NCBI GenBank assembly: GCA_902584445.1
Contig: CACHZY010000014.1
Location: 1-48,521 of the forward strand
Length of the DNA stretch: 48,521 nt
Origin: an uncultured Bacteroidota bacterium
Lineage (GTDB): Bacteria; Bacteroidota; Bacteroidia; Flavobacteriales; Flavobacteriaceae
Direction: 5' to 3'
Shown here: piece after piece, positions 1-8,192 of the stretch
How positions within the stretch are numbered: position 1 is the stretch's first letter
How the letters are laid out: every line of letters begins with the position of its first letter
Notes under the pieces: generated by a model
The model's database searches: none
What the model saw: the letters and a program-made list of their open reading frames with translations, nothing else
Told to the model about the DNA's origin: nothing
Translations under genes and position numbers: made by a program

Positions 1-1
1 A

Positions 2-193
2 GTGCAAGAATTAGAGCAATCTAAGGTTGATTTTAAAACTCAAATTTCTCAACTTAAATTAGATAATGATTCACTTAAGATAGCCAATTCTTTGTTAGGC
101 AGTAAAGAAAGTAAAGCAATTTCCAAACGCAAAATAAGTAGTTTAATAAAAGAGGTAGATTTTTGTATAAACCATCTCTCTGAAATAAAATAG
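2..193 (+). CDS. Coiled-coil protein upstream of zapA (5' partial)
   Basis: This is the C-terminal end of a gene that begins left of the window; the first visible codon is GTG at base 2, but it is probably internal. The 63 visible residues are rich in Glu, Lys, Gln and Leu with heptad-like spacing, followed by a small tail ending in a conserved-looking 'EVDFCINHLSE' stretch. From memory, Flavobacteriia carry a coiled-coil protein of about 95 residues directly before zapA, with a similar tail ('LIREIDxCI'). The stop is 3 nt before the zapA start, so the two are probably co-transcribed. A role in cell division (ZapB-like) is only a guess from position and coiled coil. Confidence 0.7.
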   Translation: MQELEQSKVDFKTQISQLKLDNDSLKIANSLLGSKESKAISKRKISSLIKEVDFCINHLSEIK

Positions 194-196
194 TTC

Positions 197-487
197 ATGA
201 GTGAAAAGATAAAAATTAAACTTAACATCGCTGACCGCGTCTATCCATTGTCCATATCTCCGAATCAAGAGTCATCGCTTAGGGCTTCTGCTATTAAAAT
301 TGATTCAATGACTAAACAACTGGAAAACAATTACGCAGTTCGTGATAAACAAGATGTTTTGGCCATGTGTGCCCTACAATATGCAGCAGAACTGGAAATT
401 CAGCATCAAAATAAAATAGAAAGTGAACCGTCGGATAAGGTAAATGAGTTGATAAATATAATAGACCTTCATCTTTCTGCATATTAA
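197..487 (+). CDS. zapA: Cell division protein ZapA
   Basis: ZapA is a small cytoplasmic protein that binds FtsZ filaments and promotes Z-ring bundling. The 96-residue product has the typical N-terminal beta-rich part ('IKLNIADRVYPLSI'), then a helix containing 'DVLAMCALQYAAELE' (about residues 52-66), which matches the conserved ZapA pattern, and a short C-terminal helix. Length is normal for the Bacteroidota form. The ATG at 197 follows the upstream stop by 3 nt. It sits directly before a 6S-like RNA and rny, an arrangement I know from Flavobacteriia; zapA beside 6S RNA is also seen in Proteobacteria. Confidence 0.92.
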   Translation: MSEKIKIKLNIADRVYPLSISPNQESSLRASAIKIDSMTKQLENNYAVRDKQDVLAMCALQYAAELEIQHQNKIESEPSDKVNELINIIDLHLSAY

Positions 488-504
488 GTTCTTTTTAATT
501 AATA

Positions 505-677
505 CAGACTGCCTGTATTAGCGTTTTTTTGATAAACTCAACGAGCTTTAATTTAAGAGAGGTGAGTTATGGTTGTAAAAGCAGGCTACCGAGAGTAGAT
601 ACTTGATCAGCTGTGTAGCCTCAAACATGTTTATTTAGGAGTTTATACAAAAACTCATTGCTGATGCAGGCTTTTTT
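505..677 (+). ncRNA. ssrS: 6S-like RNA (6S-Flavo type)
   Basis: The gap between zapA and rny folds into a long interrupted hairpin. The terminal stem pairs 511-522 with 660-671 (12 bp, with G-U pairs), a second stem pairs 532-539 with 639-646, and an apical stem pairs 583-589 with 615-621. A T-run (672-677) follows the closing stem like an intrinsic terminator. Large, partly open bulges lie between the stems, as in 6S RNA, which mimics an open promoter and sequesters sigma-loaded RNA polymerase. The position next to zapA matches the known 6S location. The exact 5' end is uncertain and no clear separate promoter is visible, so it may be processed from the zapA transcript. Confidence 0.75.
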
Positions 678-696
678 AATTACTAAATCTAATAAA

Positions 697-2262
697 ATGG
701 ATGAAATTACAAGCATAATTATATTTTCAATTGTAAGTATATTTACTGGTGTTTCTATTGGAATTTTTCTACAAAGAGCAAAAAATAATAGACAAAGAGT
801 TACAGCAATTAATGAGGCAAAGGAAATAGTTGATCAAGCCAAGCGAGAGGCTGAACGAATTAAAAGTGAAAAATTACTGCAAGCAAAAGAGCGTTTTATT
901 GAATTGAAGTCTGATCATGAAAAAGTAATTTTTCAAAGAGAAAAAAAGGTTTCTGACATTGAAACCCAAATTCGTGAAAAGGAAAATAAACTAAGTAATG
1001 ATTTGAACCGCAATAAAAATTTATCTCAATCATTACAACAAAAAAATGATTTACTCCAAAAAAGGCTTGATAAATTAGAGATTAGGCAAAATGAACTTGA
1101 TGCGACCCATAAAATTCAGTTAGAGAAGTTAGAAAACATATCTGGGATTTCTTCTGATGATGCCAAACAAGAACTCGTAAATTCCCTTAAAAATAAAGCT
1201 AAGTCTGAAACAATGACTTATACTCAACAATGTCTTGAGGAGGCTAAATTGACAGTTGAACAGGAAGCAAAAAAAATAATAATTAACACTATTCAACGAA
1301 TTGGAACAGAGGAGGCGATTGAGAATTGTGTTTCAGTTTTTAACTTGGATTCAGATGACGTCAAAGGAAGAATAATTGGACGTGAAGGTAGAAATATCCG
1401 TGCTATTGAGGCCGCAACTGGAGTAGAAATTATTGTAGATGACACCCCTGAAGCTATTATTCTTTCATGCTTTGATCCTATCAGACGAGAAATTGCAAGG
1501 TTATCCCTTCACCGATTAGTTACCGATGGAAGAATTCATCCTGCTAGAATTGAAGAAGTAGTAAATAAAATTAAAAAGCAGATTCAGAACGAAATTACTG
1601 AAGTTGGGAAACAAACAGTCATTGATTTAGGAATACATGGATTAAATCCAGAATTGATTAAAATAGTTGGTCGAATGAAATATCGCTCTTCATATGGGCA
1701 AAATTTGTTACAACACTCCAGAGAAGTAGCTAAATTATGTGGCGTTATGGCCTCTGAATTGGGTATAAATGCAATATTAGCAAAACGAGCTGGTTTACTT
1801 CACGATATTGGGAAAGTTCCAGAAGAAGAAACAGAAACACCCCACGCCATTTTAGGAATGGAATGGGCTGAGAAAAATGGTGAGAAAAAGGAGGTCTGTA
1901 ATGCTATCGGAGCACATCACGATGAAATAGAAATGACTTCACTTTTATCTCCTATAGTTCAGGTTTGCGACGCCATTTCTGGTGCACGGCCAGGTGCGAG
2001 AAGACAAGTATTGGACAGCTATGTTCAGAGGCTAAAAGATTTAGAAAATATAGCTTATGACTTTAATGGTGTAAATAAAGCTTATGCCATACAAGCCGGT
2101 CGGGAACTGAGGGTAATTGTTGAAAGTGAAAAAGTGTCTGATGATCAGTCAGCAGAGCTATCCTTTCAAATTTCTCAGAAAATACAAACAGATATGACTT
2201 ATCCTGGCCAAGTGAAGGTTACGGTAATAAGAGAAACAAGAGCAGTAAACGTAGCCAAATAA
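697..2262 (+). CDS. rny: Ribonuclease Y
   Basis: RNase Y is a membrane-anchored endoribonuclease that starts mRNA decay. The 521-residue product has an N-terminal transmembrane helix (about 4-25), a long charged coiled coil (about 30-190), a KH domain with '[15 protein letters not shown]' (about 224-238) and an HD domain with 'HDIGK' (about 369-373) and a following His-His pair (407-408). I chose ATG 697 because it gives the usual short N-terminus before the membrane helix. A longer frame opening at TTG 658 would start inside the closing stem of the 6S-like RNA. The stop is immediately adjacent to the stop of the convergent permease gene. Confidence 0.95.
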   Translation: MDEITSIIIFSIVSIFTGVSIGIFLQRAKNNRQRVTAINEAKEIVDQAKREAERIKSEKLLQAKERFIELKSDHEKVIFQREKKVSDIETQIREKENKLSNDLNRNKNLSQSLQQKNDLLQKRLDKLEIRQNELDATHKIQLEKLENISGISSDDAKQELVNSLKNKAKSETMTYTQQCLEEAKLTVEQEAKKIIINTIQRIGTEEAIENCVSVFNLDSDDVKGRIIGREGRNIRAIEAATGVEIIVDDTPEAIILSCFDPIRREIARLSLHRLVTDGRIHPARIEEVVNKIKKQIQNEITEVGKQTVIDLGIHGLNPELIKIVGRMKYRSSYGQNLLQHSREVAKLCGVMASELGINAILAKRAGLLHDIGKVPEEETETPHAILGMEWAEKNGEKKEVCNAIGAHHDEIEMTSLLSPIVQVCDAISGARPGARRQVLDSYVQRLKDLENIAYDFNGVNKAYAIQAGRELRVIVESEKVSDDQSAELSFQISQKIQTDMTYPGQVKVTVIRETRAVNVAK

Positions 2263-3003
2263 TTATTGTAATAATATAACTAAACCTCCAAGACCTGTCA
2301 TTAAAAGTATAAGTAGACGGTATTTGTCATTTTTAATTTTTTTAACCAAAAAAACTCCTAAACTAAACCCCAAAATCACTGCAGGAATTAAGCTTAAACT
2401 TACTTGAAAAGACATCCAGTTTATTGTACCCCATGACCATACGTGAAAGGGTACTTTAAATAGATTAATAAAAAAAAACAACCAGGCTGCAGTTCCAATA
2501 AATTCATTTTTTGGGAGTCTAATCGCCAAAAAATAAATATTGGAAAATGCTCCAGCTAAGTTTCCAACCATTGTAGTAAAACCTGCCATCATTCCCATCA
2601 ATGCAGCAAAACTCCAATGGGTTGGAACTTGTTTATTTTTTTTTTGCTCCCAATAATACATCATCACTACACTTAGCAAGATGATTACCGCCATACCAGA
2701 CTTAAAAATATCTTCCGGTAAATCTTTACCAAAAAATACACCAGTGAGAACTCCTGTTACCATCCACGGAAGTAGTTTTATTAAATAAATCCATTTGACA
2801 TGGCGTTTGTAGTAAACGACTGCGAAAATATCCCCACAGATCAATAGTGGCATCAAAATTCCTGTGGATTCTCGTGCACCATAAACTAATGCCAAACCTG
2901 TTACTATTAATACAGCCAATCCCTTGATCCCCGATTTTGCAATACCAAGTAACAAAGCGCAACCTGAAGCTATTAAAAAGCTTAGACTAATGTAGGGTGT
3001 CAT
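2263..3003 (-). CDS. TauE/SafE family sulfite exporter-like permease
   Basis: A 246-residue, very hydrophobic membrane protein with about eight predicted helices, placing it in the TauE/SafE (DUF81) family of anion or sulfonate-related transporters. The first helix contains glycine-rich 'SGCALLLGIAKSGIKGL', characteristic of the family's first repeat, and a second Gly/Ala-rich repeat ('GMMAGFTTMVGNLAGAF') lies near the middle. Substrate cannot be told from sequence. The start is set at ATG 3003; an in-frame TTG at 3018 would add five residues without benefit. It converges on rny with no intergenic base and has no obvious operon partner. Confidence 0.85.
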   Translation of the reverse strand: MTPYISLSFLIASGCALLLGIAKSGIKGLAVLIVTGLALVYGARESTGILMPLLICGDIFAVVYYKRHVKWIYLIKLLPWMVTGVLTGVFFGKDLPEDIFKSGMAVIILLSVVMMYYWEQKKNKQVPTHWSFAALMGMMAGFTTMVGNLAGAFSNIYFLAIRLPKNEFIGTAAWLFFFINLFKVPFHVWSWGTINWMSFQVSLSLIPAVILGFSLGVFLVKKIKNDKYRLLILLMTGLGGLVILLQ

Positions 3004-3183
3004 TGTAAGTGCTAACAAAGTAGATAAGTTTAATCATGTTGAAATTTACAAAATTGAATATTATTTAAAACTTTTTACAATTGCCTTTTGAATTTTTTCA
3101 AACTAGATGTTATTTAAAATATATTTAACTTCTTTCCTGTTTGAATTTATATATATTTACCAGCAACCAAAAATTAATGATGA

Positions 3184-3432
3184 GTGAATATTAAACAGAA
3201 CTATTGGAAAACTAATCTTAAGTATCTAGTAGTCCTGCTAGTTATATGGTTTACAGTTTCTTTTATCTTTGGGATTTTACTTGTTGATCAATTGAATAAA
3301 ATCCATTTTGGAGGATTTAAACTTGGCTTTTGGTTTGCCCAACAAGGTGCGATTTATGTTTTTGTAATCTTAATTTTTGTCTATATCTATTTGATGAATC
3401 GTTTGGACAAAAAATTTAAATTCGAAAAATAA
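3184..3432 (+). CDS. DUF4212 small subunit of a VC_2705-type sodium symporter
   Basis: An 82-residue protein with two membrane helices (about 13-35 and 50-72), starting 'NIKQNYWKTNLKYL' and ending in a basic tail. It matches the DUF4212 / sodium-symporter small-subunit family, which pairs with a large symporter of the VC_2705 subfamily. The start is GTG at 3184: the codon before it is a stop (TGA 3181) and the ATGs at 3177 and 3180 read into a stop in another frame, so GTG is the only sensible choice. The stop overlaps the next start as TAATG, implying translational coupling with the large subunit. Confidence 0.88.
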   Translation: MNIKQNYWKTNLKYLVVLLVIWFTVSFIFGILLVDQLNKIHFGGFKLGFWFAQQGAIYVFVILIFVYIYLMNRLDKKFKFEK

Positions 3433-5102
3433 TGGTATTACAACATTGGATATGGATCGCAGTAGGGATAAGCTTTTCAATTTATATTGCTATTGCTTTA
3501 ATTTCTAGGGCTTCTTCAACTGGAGAATTTTATATTGCAGGAAAAGGAGTTCCACCGATTGCAAATGGAATGGCTACTGCAGCTGACTGGATGTCAGCAG
3601 CCTCTTTTATATCAATGGCCGGAATAATTTCATTTAATGGATATGATGGTTCAGTTTATTTGATGGGTTGGACTGGAGGTTATGTTTTATTAGCCCTATT
3701 ACTGGCACCTTATCTTAGAAAATTTGGAAAATTCACTGTACCTGATTTTATTGGGGATCGATATTATTCGAATATTGCACGTTCGGTTGCAGTTTTTTGC
3801 GCTTTAATCGTTTCATTTACCTACATAGCTGGGCAAATGCGAGGGGTAGGAGTTGTCTTCTCTCGCTATTTAGAGGTAGATATTAACACTGGAGTTTTTA
3901 TTGGAATGTTGATTGTTCTCTTCTATGCAGTTTTGGGAGGAATGAAGGGAATTACTTATACTCAAGTAGCACAGTATTGTGTATTAATATTTGCTTTTAT
4001 GTTACCTGCAATATTCATTTCCTTAATGGTTACTGGAAATGTAATACCACAAATTGGATTTGGATCTGCAGGAAGTGACGGCATCTATTTACTGGATAAA
4101 TTAGATGGATTACAACGAGAGCTAGGTTTCCATGAATATACTTCTGGTAAAAAATCTACATTAGATATGTTTTTTATTACTGCTGCACTAATGGTAGGAA
4201 CAGCTGGTTTACCCCATGTAATTGTTCGTTTTTTTACTGTAAAGAAAGTAAGTGATGCTAGAAAATCTGCTGGATGGGCCTTACTTTTTATTGCTATACT
4301 ATATACAACTGCACCAGCGGTTGCAGTTTTTTCTAGAACTAACCTAATCGAAACTGTAAGTAACAAACCCTACGCTGATCTCCCAGAATGGTTTGAAAAG
4401 TGGGAGAGAACGGGTCTAATTACTTATTACGACAAAAATCAAGATGGTCTAATTCAATATGTTGCGGATCCGGAAGTGAATGAATTAAAGGTCGACGCAG
4501 ATATTATGGTATTGGCCAATCCAGAAATAGCCAACCTACCAAACTGGGTGATTGCAATAATGGCTGCTGGAGCACTGGCAGCTGCACTTTCTACTGCAGC
4601 GGGATTACTATTAGTTATTTCCTCCTCTGTATCTCACGACCTAATCAAGAAAATGATAAAACCTGATGTAAGTGAAAAAGGAGAGCTCATAGCTGCACGT
4701 TTGTCTGCAGTCGGAGCAGTTATGTTAGCAGCTTACTTTGGTATTAACCCACCTGGATTTGTTGCAGCGACTGTTGCTTTAGCTTTTGGACTGGCTGCGG
4801 CATCCTTTTTTCCTGCAATAGTAATGGGAATTTTTAGTAAAAAAATGAATAAAGAAGGGGCTGTAACCGGAATGGTAATCGGGGTTCTATTAATGCTTTT
4901 TTATATGACTAAATTCAAATTTGGTTGGTTTGGTGGTGGAACTGAAAAAGATTGGTGGTTTGGTATCTCTCCAGAGGGTTTTGGAACTTTTGCTATGATG
5001 GTCAACTTCGCCGTTTCAATTATAATATCAAAATATACGCCTGCACCAGATAGTGAAATTCAGGCATTAGTTGAAAACATTAGGAATCCAGATGATAATT
5101 AA
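3432..5102 (+). CDS. Sodium:solute symporter, VC_2705 subfamily (large subunit)
   Basis: A 556-residue member of the SSS family related to cation/acetate symporters, with about 13 membrane helices. Family features include 'MATAADWMSAASFISMAG' (about 47-64) and 'AAALSTAAGLLLVISSSVSHDL' split over about 382-403, the region that lines the Na+ site. A soluble loop (about 310-370) between helices holds an EF-hand-like sequence beginning D334 (D-K-N-Q-D-G-L-I-Q-Y), so a calcium-binding loop is possible. It is translationally coupled to the DUF4212 subunit. The substrate is probably a small carboxylate, by homology only. The next gene begins in or just after its 3' end. Confidence 0.9.
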   Translation: MVLQHWIWIAVGISFSIYIAIALISRASSTGEFYIAGKGVPPIANGMATAADWMSAASFISMAGIISFNGYDGSVYLMGWTGGYVLLALLLAPYLRKFGKFTVPDFIGDRYYSNIARSVAVFCALIVSFTYIAGQMRGVGVVFSRYLEVDINTGVFIGMLIVLFYAVLGGMKGITYTQVAQYCVLIFAFMLPAIFISLMVTGNVIPQIGFGSAGSDGIYLLDKLDGLQRELGFHEYTSGKKSTLDMFFITAALMVGTAGLPHVIVRFFTVKKVSDARKSAGWALLFIAILYTTAPAVAVFSRTNLIETVSNKPYADLPEWFEKWERTGLITYYDKNQDGLIQYVADPEVNELKVDADIMVLANPEIANLPNWVIAIMAAGALAAALSTAAGLLLVISSSVSHDLIKKMIKPDVSEKGELIAARLSAVGAVMLAAYFGINPPGFVAATVALAFGLAAASFFPAIVMGIFSKKMNKEGAVTGMVIGVLLMLFYMTKFKFGWFGGGTEKDWWFGISPEGFGTFAMMVNFAVSIIISKYTPAPDSEIQALVENIRNPDDN

Positions 5103-5835
5103 ATTAATTATGCTTAGATTTTATTTTTTAATACCAATCGTTTTACTTGTTTTAAGCTGTTTAGTAGCACAAGAAAAACCCAGTCCCTTGGATGGGATCG
5201 ACTTGAGAATTATTAATATGCATTATGATTGGGCAAACCTCGCTAGATATGAAGACAAAAACAAAGAGGTCGTCATTAACCAAAATGAAGATAGAGTGGT
5301 TTTTATGGGTAACTCTATTACTGAGGGCTGGAAAAATCAAATGCCTACTATGTTTGATAACCAAACTTTTATTAACAGAGGAATAAGCGGTCAGACTACT
5401 CCGCAGATGCTTCTCCGTTTTAGAACTGACGTAATCGAGCTTAAACCTGAAGTGGTAGTGATCCTGGCTGGCACAAATGATATTGCGGGTAATACACCTT
5501 TGAGAGATTTAGAGGCTGTTGCAGGAAATTTGGCTTCTATGGGTGAGTTGGCAAAACATCACAATATCAAAGTTATTTTGTGTTCTGTTCTGCCTGCCTC
5601 AGATTATCCATGGAGAACAGGAAAAAATCCTGATACCCAAATTCCCATACTAAATGAATTAATTAGGGAATATGCTGAAGAAGAAGGTTTTTACTATCTA
5701 GATTATTTTAATTCTATGACTGACGGGAACAATGGTTTGAAGGTAAATTATGGCCGTGATGGAGTTCACCCTAACATTAGAGGCTATAGGGTAATGCGAA
5801 AAATGGTATTAAAGGCTATCGATAAAATATTGTAA
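5092..5835 (+). CDS. Secreted SGNH/GDSL-type esterase or acetylhydrolase
   Basis: This 247-residue protein carries an N-terminal signal with a lipobox-like 'VLSC' (Cys23), so it is probably a lipoprotein. The four SGNH blocks are clear: block I 'GNSITEGW' with nucleophile Ser75, block II Gly100 in 'GISGQTT', block III 'GTND' with Asn129, and block V 'DGVHPN' with Asp223 and His226. Such enzymes hydrolyse acyl or acetyl esters, often on carbohydrates or lipids. ATG 5092 overlaps the symporter stop by 11 nt; ATG 5110 (MLRFYF...) is an equally plausible start and gives a more compact signal peptide. The substrate is unknown. Confidence 0.88.
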   Translation: MIIKLIMLRFYFLIPIVLLVLSCLVAQEKPSPLDGIDLRIINMHYDWANLARYEDKNKEVVINQNEDRVVFMGNSITEGWKNQMPTMFDNQTFINRGISGQTTPQMLLRFRTDVIELKPEVVVILAGTNDIAGNTPLRDLEAVAGNLASMGELAKHHNIKVILCSVLPASDYPWRTGKNPDTQIPILNELIREYAEEEGFYYLDYFNSMTDGNNGLKVNYGRDGVHPNIRGYRVMRKMVLKAIDKIL

Positions 5836-5944
5836 TTCTTTTTGGATCTTTTATTTGATTTTTTAAAATATTCAAATAAAAAAAATAAAAAATCATTTTA
5901 TATTAGTATTTAAATAGTAACAGATAATTTAAACTTTTAGATTA

Positions 5945-6868
5945 ATGAAAAGAAAAGATTTTATTTCACTTACGGGTTTAACATCACTGGGGTTTATATT
6001 TCCATCCGAAATAATTGGAAAATTAAATGTCGAAAAAAACAAAATTTCTTTAGCACAATGGTCAATGAATAAATCTTTTTTTTCTGGTAAAAAAAATGCA
6101 TTAAAATTTCCCGGATTTGCTGCTGAACTTGGTTTTGAAGGAGTAGAATATGTAAATCAATTTTATTTTGATTACCTCGAAAGTGGATCAATTTCTTCAA
6201 AGAATGTTAGAACCCTAGCAAAAAAGCTAAATAAAAATGCGAAAGAAAATGATATTGCAAATGTCTTAATAATGGTTGATCATGAGGGAGAGTTAGCTAG
6301 TAATGACAGTAAGAAAATTTCTAGATCAATAGATCAACATAAAAAATGGATAGAATTAGCTGCTGAACTTAATTGTGAGTCTGTTAGAGTGAATCTAAGT
6401 GGATCTGAAAACCAAGAGGAGTGGGTTAAAAGATCAGTTGAAGGTTTAACTGGATTAGCTGAATTTGCTAAACAATATTATTTAAACATAATTGTGGAAA
6501 ATCATGGCGGATTTTCTTCAAATGCCATGTTACTTGCTAAAGTGATGAAAAAAACCAATTTAGATAACTGTGGAACTTTACCAGATTTTGGAAATTTTTG
6601 TATTGAGGGAGGCTATGGAACCTGCGCTAAATGGTATGACATGTATAAGGGGGTAGCCGAATTAATGCCCTATGCCAAGTCAGTAAGTGCTAAAACCTAT
6701 AATTTTGATAGCTATGGAAACGAAACCAAAATTGATTATAACAAGATGATGAAAATTGTAAAGGATAATAGTTACAAAGGATTCATTGGCGTCGAATATG
6801 AAGGTCATGGTCTTAGTGAAAAAGATGGTATTCTTGCAACTAAGAAATTAATTAAACGCTTCATTTAA
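5945..6868 (+). CDS. Sugar phosphate isomerase/epimerase-like TIM-barrel protein
   Basis: A 307-residue protein with a Tat-like or export N-terminus ('MKRKDFISLTGLTSLG') followed by an AP-endonuclease-2/xylose isomerase-like TIM barrel. Visible metal-site-type segments are 'GFEGVEYVN', 'NIIVENHGGFSSN', 'LPDFGNF' and a C-terminal 'GFIGVEYEGHG', which supply the Glu, His and Asp ligands typical of this superfamily. Proteins of this type act on sugars or keto-sugars. The neighbour on the opposite strand (6898-7491) is a DUF1080 protein, and these two families often occur together in keto-sugar pathways, which supports a role there. The exact reaction is unknown. Confidence 0.85.
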   Translation: MKRKDFISLTGLTSLGFIFPSEIIGKLNVEKNKISLAQWSMNKSFFSGKKNALKFPGFAAELGFEGVEYVNQFYFDYLESGSISSKNVRTLAKKLNKNAKENDIANVLIMVDHEGELASNDSKKISRSIDQHKKWIELAAELNCESVRVNLSGSENQEEWVKRSVEGLTGLAEFAKQYYLNIIVENHGGFSSNAMLLAKVMKKTNLDNCGTLPDFGNFCIEGGYGTCAKWYDMYKGVAELMPYAKSVSAKTYNFDSYGNETKIDYNKMMKIVKDNSYKGFIGVEYEGHGLSEKDGILATKKLIKRFI

Positions 6869-6897
6869 ATGAAAACGAATTAATTTTCCTTTCAAAA

Positions 6898-7491
6898 CTA
6901 TAACTCTTCAATTCTAATATTTTTCCATCTCACTTTGATTCCTCCCCCATTATGAATCTGAAGTGCTATTGATCCTTTTCCTTTTCCTATCTTTTCGTCT
7001 TCCAGTTCAACCATCTTAATACCATTAAGCCATGTGGTTACTAAACTTCCAATTACCATTATTTTCATTTGGTTCCATTTACCCATTCTCAGGACACGAT
7101 CTTTACTAGGATTAGGTTTAATTAACCACCCCCTTCCATATGATTCGTATATACCTCCTGTATTTTTTTTTGGAGGGGCTACTTCAACCTGCCAACCACT
7201 AATTTTTATACCTTCAATTGTTGATCTAAAGAAAACTCCACTATTTCCATCTGACTCTTGTTTGAATTCTAAAGAAAGTATAAAATCATTGTATAATTTT
7301 TCTGTAGATAAATAGCCGTATTTTCCTTCTGTACCACTCTCACAAACTAATTGTCCTTTTTGAACATACCATTTTTCTGTACCGTGAATTTTCCATCCTC
7401 TAAGATTTTTACCATTAAATATTTCATTCTTTTGAGCTTTGAGTCCAAATAATGTTAATGAACAAATAATTATTAAGCATAATTTTTTCAT
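6898..7491 (-). CDS. DUF1080 (3-keto-disaccharide hydrolase-like) exported protein
   Basis: A 197-residue protein with a cleavable signal peptide ('MKKLCLIIICSLTLFGLKA') and one DUF1080/LamG-like jelly-roll domain. Diagnostic segments are 'FNGKNLRGW' after the signal, 'NSGVFFRST', 'GGIYESYGRGWL', 'WNQMKIMVIGS' with 'TWLNGIKM', and the terminal 'GSIALQIHNGGG..VRWKNIRI'. Characterised relatives cleave 3-keto-glycosides; the domain is widespread in Bacteroidota and Planctomycetes. It converges on the isomerase-like gene 5945-6868 with 29 nt between stops. Which sugar it handles cannot be read from sequence. Confidence 0.88.
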   Translation of the reverse strand: MKKLCLIIICSLTLFGLKAQKNEIFNGKNLRGWKIHGTEKWYVQKGQLVCESGTEGKYGYLSTEKLYNDFILSLEFKQESDGNSGVFFRSTIEGIKISGWQVEVAPPKKNTGGIYESYGRGWLIKPNPSKDRVLRMGKWNQMKIMVIGSLVTTWLNGIKMVELEDEKIGKGKGSIALQIHNGGGIKVRWKNIRIEEL

Positions 7492-7581
7492 TTGTATAGG
7501 TTTGTTAGTATGATGAATAAAAATATTTGGGAGTTTTACTAATAATAGGTAAAAAAAGAACTTAAAAGTTGATTAATGATG

Positions 7582-7655
7582 TAGCGAGGGGGAGACTTGA
7601 ACTCCCGACCTCCGGGTTATGAATCCGACGCTCTAACCTGCTGAGCTACCTCGCC
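7582..7655 (-). tRNA. tRNA with CAT anticodon (tRNA-Met)
   Basis: On the minus strand a full cloverleaf is readable: acceptor GGCGAGG pairing with CCTCGCT (first pair G-U), D stem GCTC/GAGC, anticodon loop TTCATAA with CAT at 7619-7621, and a T arm GGGAG-TTCAAGT-CTCCC. The discriminator is A and CCA is not encoded. The last anticodon-stem pair (31-39) is an A-C mismatch. CAT can mean elongator Met or, if lysidine-modified, Ile. The shape resembles the elongator Met tRNA of other Bacteroidota, not initiator, since the acceptor is paired and the three-GC initiator stem is absent. Confidence 0.93.
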
Positions 7656-7668
7656 ATTGCATAATGGA

Positions 7669-7676
7669 CAAATATA
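7669..7676 (-). promoter_or_regulatory. -7 box of the tRNA promoter
   Basis: TATATTTG on the minus strand fits the Bacteroidota -7 consensus TANNTTTG exactly and ends 13 nt before the mature tRNA 5' end. No clean TTG box is seen 17-23 nt further upstream. Confidence 0.6.
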
Positions 7677-7783
7677 AATTTTTTAATTCACAGCCCACTA
7701 TTTCAACTTTTAAAAAAAACAAAGTTTATAAGTTACACCTTAACTTTTTTATATATATTACAACTCAATATTACCCCTAATAA

Positions 7784-8176
7784 ATGAGTTCAAAAACCTT
7801 CTTTTCCATAGAATTTGATTTTCATGCTTCACCTCAGCTATTATATCAGTATTTATCAACGCCCTCTGGCTTGTCTGAGTGGTTTGCAGATAATGTTAAT
7901 TCCAGGGGAGAAAATTTTGAATTTATTTGGGATGATGGAGAAGAACATGCTAAATTAATTAATAGTAAAAATAATGAGAGAATTCGTTTTCAATGGATTA
8001 ATGGAGAAGAAGATGAAGCAGATTATTATTTTGAATTTAAAATTGAAGTAGATGAGATAACTAAAGATGTTTCTTTAATAGTATCAGATTTTTCTGAAGA
8101 AGATGAACTTGAGGAATCAAAATTACTTTGGGAAAATCTTATTTCAGACCTAAAACAGGTGCTAGGTTCTGCATAA
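7784..8176 (+). CDS. START-like domain protein
   Basis: A 130-residue cytoplasmic protein of the START/SRPBCC-like superfamily in a form conserved across Flavobacteriia, recognisable by 'ASPQLLYQYLSTPSGLSEWFADNV' split around residues 16-39 and 'EDELEESKLLWENLISDLKQVLG' at the C-terminus. The fold binds hydrophobic ligands or chaperone partners in other families, but no ligand is known here. It stands 17 nt before the aminotransferase-like gene on the same strand, and this pair is a conserved neighbourhood. It is short, acidic and has no signal peptide. Confidence 0.85.
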   Translation: MSSKTFFSIEFDFHASPQLLYQYLSTPSGLSEWFADNVNSRGENFEFIWDDGEEHAKLINSKNNERIRFQWINGEEDEADYYFEFKIEVDEITKDVSLIVSDFSEEDELEESKLLWENLISDLKQVLGSA

Positions 8177-8192
8177 ACAAACTAGTTTATAG

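Noticed and set aside
658-696. A longer N-terminus for RNase Y starting at TTG 658.
   Set aside because: It would begin in the closing stem of the 6S-like RNA and add residues before the normal membrane helix; ATG 697 fits the family.
5851-5879. AT-only inverted repeat (TTATTTGA / TCAAATAA) after the SGNH hydrolase.
   Set aside because: It is weak, has no GC pairs beyond one per arm and no T-run after it; it is not convincing as a terminator.
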